Below, piece by piece: positions 43,630-48,169 of a stretch of DNA of 48,169 bases. The notes below the pieces were generated by a model that saw only the letters and a list, made by a program, of their open reading frames with translations, did no database searches and was not told the DNA's origin. A program made the translations under genes and the position numbers. Numbering within the stretch: the stretch's first letter is position 1; each line of letters opens with the position of its first letter. This DNA is from Mycobacterium sp. (lineage in GTDB: Bacteria; Actinomycetota; Actinomycetes; Mycobacteriales; Mycobacteriaceae): NCBI RefSeq assembly GCF_019247635.1, contig NZ_JAFBAR010000070.1, positions 1-48,169 on the forward strand, in the 5' to 3' direction.

Positions 43630-45624
43630 GTGGCCAAACTTTCAACCGCTGCGCGCCGGCTGCTGATCGGTCGGCCGTTTCGCAGCGATCGGCTGAGTCA
43701 CACGCTGTTGCCCAAGCGGATCGCCCTGCCGGTGTTCGCATCAGACGCGCTGTCCTCGGTGGCCTACGCTCCCGAAGAAATCTTTCTGATGCTCTCGGTT
43801 GGCGGCCTTGCGGCGTACTCGTTGTCGCCGTGGATCGGTCTGGCGGTGGCCGCGGTGATGCTGGTGGTCGTGGCCAGCTACCGGCAGAACGTGCATGCCT
43901 ACCCGTCGGGCGGCGGCGACTATGAAGTGGTCACCACCAATCTCGGTGCTACCGCCGGCCTCGTTGTGGCCAGCGCATTGATGGTGGATTACGTTCTTAC
44001 CGTTGCGGTTTCGACGGCGTCGGCGATGTCGAACATCGGCTCGGCGGTCCCGATCGTGGCCGAAAACAAGGTGTGGTTCTGCGTCGCCGCGATCGTGTTG
44101 GTGATGGCCATGAATCTGCGCGGGGTGCGCGAATCCGGTTTGGCCTTCGCGATCCCCACCTACGCTTTCATCGTCGGCGTGGCCTGCATGATCGGCTGGG
44201 GGCTCGTCCGGATCTTCGTGCTGGGCAATCCATTACGGGCCGAATCCGCCGGTTTCCAGATGCATTCCGAACACGGAAAGATCGTCGGATTCGCGCTGGC
44301 CTTTCTGGTCGCCCGGTCGTTCTCCTCGGGATGCGCGGCACTGACCGGTGTGGAGGCGATCAGTAACGGGGTGCCCGCATTTCAGAAACCGAAATCGCGC
44401 AACGCGGCGACGACACTGCTGATGCTGGGCGCGATCGCGGTGACCCTGTTGATGGGGATTATCTTGCTGTCCAAGAAGATCGGGGTGCAGCTGGTCGAGG
44501 ATCCCAAGACCCAACTATCCGGTGCCCCGTCGAACTACTACCAGAAGACGTTGGTAACGCAGCTGGCAGAGACGGTGTTTGGCAGCTTTCACATCGGCTT
44601 TCTGCTGATCACGGCGGTGACCGCACTCATCCTGGTCCTGGCGGCCAATACCGCTTTCAACGGATTTCCCGTACTCGGCTCGATACTGGCTCAGCACAGT
44701 TACCTTCCCCGCCAGCTGCACACCCGCGGAGACCGGCTGGCGTTCTCCAACGGAATCCTGTTTCTGTCGGCGGCGGCTCTGCTCGCGATCATTGCGTTCC
44801 GTGCGGAGCTAAGTGCGCTGATCCAGCTGTACATCGTCGGCGTGTTCATTTCGTTCACGCTGAGCCAGATTGGCATGGTGCGACACTGGACGCGGTTGCT
44901 GCGTACCGAGACCGATCCGTCGATACGACGCAAGATGATGCGCTCGCGAGTGGTCAACACGGTCGGGTTCCTTTCCACCGGGACGGTTCTGCTGGTCGTT
45001 TTGGTGACGAAGTTTCTCGCCGGTGCATGGATCGCGCTTTTCGCCATGAGTTTGCTGTTCCTCATCATGAAGTTGATCCGCAAGCACTACGACACCGTCA
45101 ACCGGGAATTGGCGGAACAGGCCGCCGCCCAAGACGACGTCGTGTTGCCCAGCCGGAATCACGCCATACTGCTGGTTTCGAAGCTGCACCTACCGACGCT
45201 GCGCGCCCTGGCTTACGCGCGGGCCACCCGGTCCGATGTGCTCGAGGCGATCACGGTCAGTGTGGACGACGCGGAAACCCGTGCGTTGGTGCGGGCGTGG
45301 CAGGACAGCGATATCAGCGTTCCGCTCAAGGTGATCTCTTCGCCGTATCGCGAGATCACCCGTCCGGTATTGGATTACGTCAAACGGGTCAGCAAGGAGT
45401 CGACGCGCACGGTGGTGACGGTGTTCATCCCGGAGTATGTGGTGGGGCACTGGTGGGAACAGGTGCTGCACAACCAGAGCGCGCTGCGGCTCAAGGGCCG
45501 ACTGCTGTTCATGCCCGGAGTTATGGTGACTTCTGTACCCTGGCAACTGACTTCGTCGGAGAGGGTCAAGACGTTGCAACCGCACGCGGCTCCGGGCGAC
45601 GCTCGCCGGGGAATCTTCGATTGA
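43630..45624 (+). CDS. APC-superfamily amino acid/potassium permease (Rv2690c-like)
   Basis: A 664-residue permease with twelve or so TM segments in the first 490 residues (FASDALSSVAYAPEEIF, YPSGGGDYEV and SCAALTGVEAISNGVPAF are family marks) and a soluble C-terminal domain. The neighbourhood with TrkA proteins suggests potassium or amino acid uptake. GTG 43630 lies 8 nt after TACTCT, leaderless. The stop overlaps the next start. Confidence 0.88.
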   Translation: MAKLSTAARRLLIGRPFRSDRLSHTLLPKRIALPVFASDALSSVAYAPEEIFLMLSVGGLAAYSLSPWIGLAVAAVMLVVVASYRQNVHAYPSGGGDYEVVTTNLGATAGLVVASALMVDYVLTVAVSTASAMSNIGSAVPIVAENKVWFCVAAIVLVMAMNLRGVRESGLAFAIPTYAFIVGVACMIGWGLVRIFVLGNPLRAESAGFQMHSEHGKIVGFALAFLVARSFSSGCAALTGVEAISNGVPAFQKPKSRNAATTLLMLGAIAVTLLMGIILLSKKIGVQLVEDPKTQLSGAPSNYYQKTLVTQLAETVFGSFHIGFLLITAVTALILVLAANTAFNGFPVLGSILAQHSYLPRQLHTRGDRLAFSNGILFLSAAALLAIIAFRAELSALIQLYIVGVFISFTLSQIGMVRHWTRLLRTETDPSIRRKMMRSRVVNTVGFLSTGTVLLVVLVTKFLAGAWIALFAMSLLFLIMKLIRKHYDTVNRELAEQAAAQDDVVLPSRNHAILLVSKLHLPTLRALAYARATRSDVLEAITVSVDDAETRALVRAWQDSDISVPLKVISSPYREITRPVLDYVKRVSKESTRTVVTVFIPEYVVGHWWEQVLHNQSALRLKGRLLFMPGVMVTSVPWQLTSSERVKTLQPHAAPGDARRGIFD

Positions 45625-46826
45625 ACCCCGCATCCGTCGGGGGAGAGCTGACGGTGGTCACCGGTGCCCCCGCGAACGGCGGCAGCTGTGTGGCGCATCA
45701 CGAAGGCCGGGTGGTGTTCGTCCGCTACGCGTTGCCCGGGGAACAGGTGCGGGTTCGAATCACCGCGGACCGCGGGACCTATTGGCACGCAGAGGTTGTC
45801 GAGGTGCTCGTACCCTCGCCCAACCGAATCGCGTCGCTGTGCCCGATCGCCGGGGTGGACGGCGCGGGTTGCTGTGACTTGGCCTTCGTCACTCCGCAGG
45901 CGGTCAGTGCGCTCAAGGCGCAGGTGGTGTCAAACCAGCTGGAACGCCTGGGTGGATATCGCTGGTCGGGCGAGACCGAACAGGTATCGACCATCGGTCC
46001 CACGGGTTGGCGCACCCGGGTCCGGCTCGCGGTCGGGACCGACGGCCGGCCGGGTTTTCACCGCTACCACAGCGACGAGCTCATTACCGATCTGCGTTGC
46101 GGACAGCTGTCCGCCGGAATGCTGGACGGGCTCGCGGGGGCGGACTGGCCGCCCGGTGCCCAGCTGCACGTCGTTCTCGATGACGACGGCGAGCGCCACG
46201 TGGTGCGCACTCTGCGCCGGGGCAAGCGCACAGCTACCACGGTGGAGGAGGGTAACTATGAGTCCGTGCAGCGGGTGGGCCGGCGCAGCTGGAAGGTTCC
46301 GGTGACGTCCTTCTGGCAGGCGCACCGCGACGCGGCGCGAATTTACAGCAGCCTCATTCTGGACTGGGCGCAGCCGCGTACGGGCATGACGGCCTGGGAT
46401 CTGTACGGCGGCGCGGGCGTGTTCGCCGCGTCACTCGGCGAGGCGGTGGGGGAGCGGGGACGCGTCCTTACCGTCGACACCTCCCGCGCGGCCTCGCGCG
46501 CCGCGCGGGCCGCGCTGACCGACCTGCCGCAGGTCGACGTCGTCACCGATTCGGTGCGGCGGGCGTTGACCGACCTAAGCGCCGGTGCCTCCAGAGCGGA
46601 TGTGGCGGTGTTGGATCCGCCGCGGGCGGGTGCCGGGCGTGAGGTTATCGACCTACTGGCCGCCGCCGGCGTTCCGCGCGTGGTTCACATCGGTTGTGAG
46701 GCAGCGTCTTTCGCTCGCGATATCGGCTTGTACCGAAGCCATGGGTATACCGTCGAGGACATGAAGGGCTTCGACGCGTTTCCGCTGACCCATCACGTGG
46801 AATGCATTGCGCTACTTAGCTGTTAG
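45621..46826 (+). CDS. TRAM-domain RNA uridine methyltransferase (TrmA/RumA family, Rv2689c-like)
   Basis: A 401-residue SAM-dependent m5U methyltransferase. The N-terminal TRAM domain is followed by a partial cysteine set (CPIAGVDGAGCC). The SAM site is WDLYGGAGVFAASLGE, then VLDPPRAG, the catalytic Cys in HIGCEAASFARD and Glu in HHVECIALL. The target is tRNA or 23S rRNA, not decidable here. TTG 45621 overlaps the previous stop (TTGA) and matches the homologue length; GTG 45654 is an alternative. Confidence 0.85.
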   Translation: MNPASVGGELTVVTGAPANGGSCVAHHEGRVVFVRYALPGEQVRVRITADRGTYWHAEVVEVLVPSPNRIASLCPIAGVDGAGCCDLAFVTPQAVSALKAQVVSNQLERLGGYRWSGETEQVSTIGPTGWRTRVRLAVGTDGRPGFHRYHSDELITDLRCGQLSAGMLDGLAGADWPPGAQLHVVLDDDGERHVVRTLRRGKRTATTVEEGNYESVQRVGRRSWKVPVTSFWQAHRDAARIYSSLILDWAQPRTGMTAWDLYGGAGVFAASLGEAVGERGRVLTVDTSRAASRAARAALTDLPQVDVVTDSVRRALTDLSAGASRADVAVLDPPRAGAGREVIDLLAAAGVPRVVHIGCEAASFARDIGLYRSHGYTVEDMKGFDAFPLTHHVECIALLSC

Positions 46827-46828
46827 GG

Positions 46829-48118
46829 TCAGGCCCACACGAAATAGCGCAGCCAGAGGTAGATCGCGGATAACGCCACGGAGATCACGGTGAGCACGGC
46901 ACCTTTGCGGGTGAACTCCCAAAACGAGATGGGACTGTCGGCGCGCCGGGCGATTCCGAGGACGACGACGTTGGCGCTGGCCCCGACGGCGGTGAGGTTA
47001 CCGCCGAGGTCGGTGCCCAGCACCAGGGCCCACCACAACGCCTGCGGGTGCACGTGTCCGACTACCGACGGAATCAGTTGTGCGACAATGGGTGCCATCG
47101 TCGCCGCATACGGCACGTTGTTGATCACGCCGCTCAACACGAACGACACACCCAGGATCAGCATCGTCGTCAACAGAGCGTCCCCACCGGTCGCCGTCGT
47201 CGCCCAGTGCGCCAACTGGTTGACGACGCCGGTCTTCACCAGCGCTCCCACCATGACGAACAGCCCAACGAAGAACAGCAGGGTTTCCCATTCGACGCCG
47301 GAGAGGTAGTCGGAGTGTTCGAGCCCGGAGACCAAGACGAGGATTCCGGACCCGACGAGCGCCACCAACGACGGTGCCAGGTGAATCGCCGAGTGAGCGA
47401 CGAACCCCGCAAGCACCGCCGCCATGACGACGCCGCACTTGATCAACAGCCGCGGGTCGCGGATGGCCTCGCGCTCCTCCAGCGACATAACGTCGGCGAC
47501 CCGCTCGGGATCGACGTCGAAGGCGCCCGGAAACATGCGCGGTAGCAGCGCGACGAAGACCAAGACGATGATGAGCACGATCGGCGTCAGATTGAACAGA
47601 AAGTCGTTGAAGGACAGGCCCGCCCGGCTGCCGATGATGATGCTGGGCGGGTCGCCGATCAACGTCGCCGTGCCGCCGATGTTCGATGCGAACGCCTCGG
47701 CGATCAGGAACGGCCCCGGCCCGATCTCCAGCCGGTCGCACACCAGCAGCGTCACCGGTGCGATCAGCAGCACCGTGGTGACGTTGTCCAGCAAGGCCGA
47801 TGCGAAGGCGGTGACGAGCACCAGCAAGATCATGATGCGCAGCGGGGAGCCGCGGGCACGCTTGGCGGCCCAGATCGCGGTGTATTCGAAGACGCCGGTC
47901 TGCCGCAGCACGCTGACGATGATCATCATGCCCAGCAGCAAAAAGATGACGTCCCAGTCGATTCCGGTGGCGCGGGAGTAGAACACGTCGTCGGAGTCGA
48001 TCACGGGCAACGCGACCACGATCGCCGCGCCGGCCAGCGCCACCTTCGTCTTGTTTACGCGGTCGCTGGCGATCAGTGCATAGGCCACCACGAAGACGGT
48101 GACCGCTAGGAAGCCCAT
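46829..48118 (-). CDS. ArsB/NhaD-type permease (Rv2684/Rv2685-like)
   Basis: A 429-residue ion transporter family permease with about eleven TM segments. It has [20 protein letters not shown] and a [16 protein letters not shown] motif, repeated in part as [13 protein letters not shown]. It may export arsenite or exchange ions; annotation as arsenic pump rests on family only. ATG 48118 is chosen over TTG 48121. By recall an ABC transporter separates the homologues in M. tuberculosis; it is absent here. Confidence 0.85.
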   Translation of the reverse strand: MGFLAVTVFVVAYALIASDRVNKTKVALAGAAIVVALPVIDSDDVFYSRATGIDWDVIFLLLGMMIIVSVLRQTGVFEYTAIWAAKRARGSPLRIMILLVLVTAFASALLDNVTTVLLIAPVTLLVCDRLEIGPGPFLIAEAFASNIGGTATLIGDPPSIIIGSRAGLSFNDFLFNLTPIVLIIVLVFVALLPRMFPGAFDVDPERVADVMSLEEREAIRDPRLLIKCGVVMAAVLAGFVAHSAIHLAPSLVALVGSGILVLVSGLEHSDYLSGVEWETLLFFVGLFVMVGALVKTGVVNQLAHWATTATGGDALLTTMLILGVSFVLSGVINNVPYAATMAPIVAQLIPSVVGHVHPQALWWALVLGTDLGGNLTAVGASANVVVLGIARRADSPISFWEFTRKGAVLTVISVALSAIYLWLRYFVWA

Positions 48119-48140
48119 CAAATGCCCTGGTCGGCGCTGC

Positions 48141-48169
48141 TCAGGTCTTGAGCGCCGCGGCCAGTAGGT
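48141..48169 (-). CDS. 3' end of an upstream gene (partial)
   Basis: On the minus strand the window edge reads LLAAALKT then TGA, in the position expected for the end of the gene upstream of the permease. Too short to identify. Confidence 0.35.

Overview
The window is chromosomal DNA of a Mycobacterium species, probably a slow grower. It is high in G+C. Gene order and content match, from memory, the M. tuberculosis stretch running from Rv2739c through recA, lexA, ideR, sigB, sigA and dut to Rv2689c and an ArsB-type permease. The recA intein sits at the site used by the M. leprae RecA intein rather than the M. tuberculosis one, so this is not the M. tuberculosis complex. The exact species cannot be fixed by eye.

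Layout. Positions 1-179 hold a tandem minisatellite. It is followed by a family 1 glycosyltransferase, a DUF3046 protein and, on the minus strand, an intact FhuF-like iron-sulfur protein. Positions 2283-5219 hold the recA control region, recA with its 364-residue intein, and the overlapping recX. Positions 5299-16577 hold tRNA modification (miaB, miaA), a DUF349 coiled-coil protein, two tandem paralogous DMT-type transporters, dapF, hflX and fadE20. Positions 16880-21669 hold an LGFP-repeat cell-wall protein, lexA, the divergent DNA-damage-inducible LysM protein (Rv2719c-like), nrdR and a nitrobindin-like protein. Positions 21746-27472 hold an alpha/beta hydrolase, a PAC2 protein, a lipoprotein serine protease, sthA and a DUF4192 protein. 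Positions 27483-35238 hold ideR, sigB, small membrane and zinc-ribbon proteins, RidA, a lower-GC insert (VOC protein and DUF4352 lipoprotein) and sigA. Positions 35416-48118 hold ppgK, an inositol-phosphatase-family protein, cei, DUF4193, DUF3093, dut, DUF3710, a hydrolase, an OB-fold protein, DUF3159, the Trk subunits ceoC/ceoB, an APC transporter, a TRAM methyltransferase and an ArsB-like permease.

How it works together. The clearest network is the DNA-damage response. LexA boxes lie before recA and lexA, and degenerate half-boxes lie before the Rv2719c-like gene. Near-exact LexA-independent (RecA-NDp) promoters precede recA and the Rv2719c-like gene. A second theme is transcriptional control: sigB with an ECF-type (SigE/SigH-like) promoter, ideR just downstream behind a long hairpin, and sigA. 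Many genes look leaderless, with a TANNNT -10 element 5-8 nt before an ATG or GTG.

I found no rRNA, tRNA, CRISPR array, insertion sequence or phage. The parts most worth a second look are the intein with a changed residue in its second LAGLIDADG-like motif, the minisatellite family seen at two loci, the duplicated transporter pair with a possible ATC start, the perfect 18-bp palindrome at the fadE20 promoter, and the accessory inserts (serine protease; VOC/DUF4352 island). No wholly new defence or metabolic system is evident.
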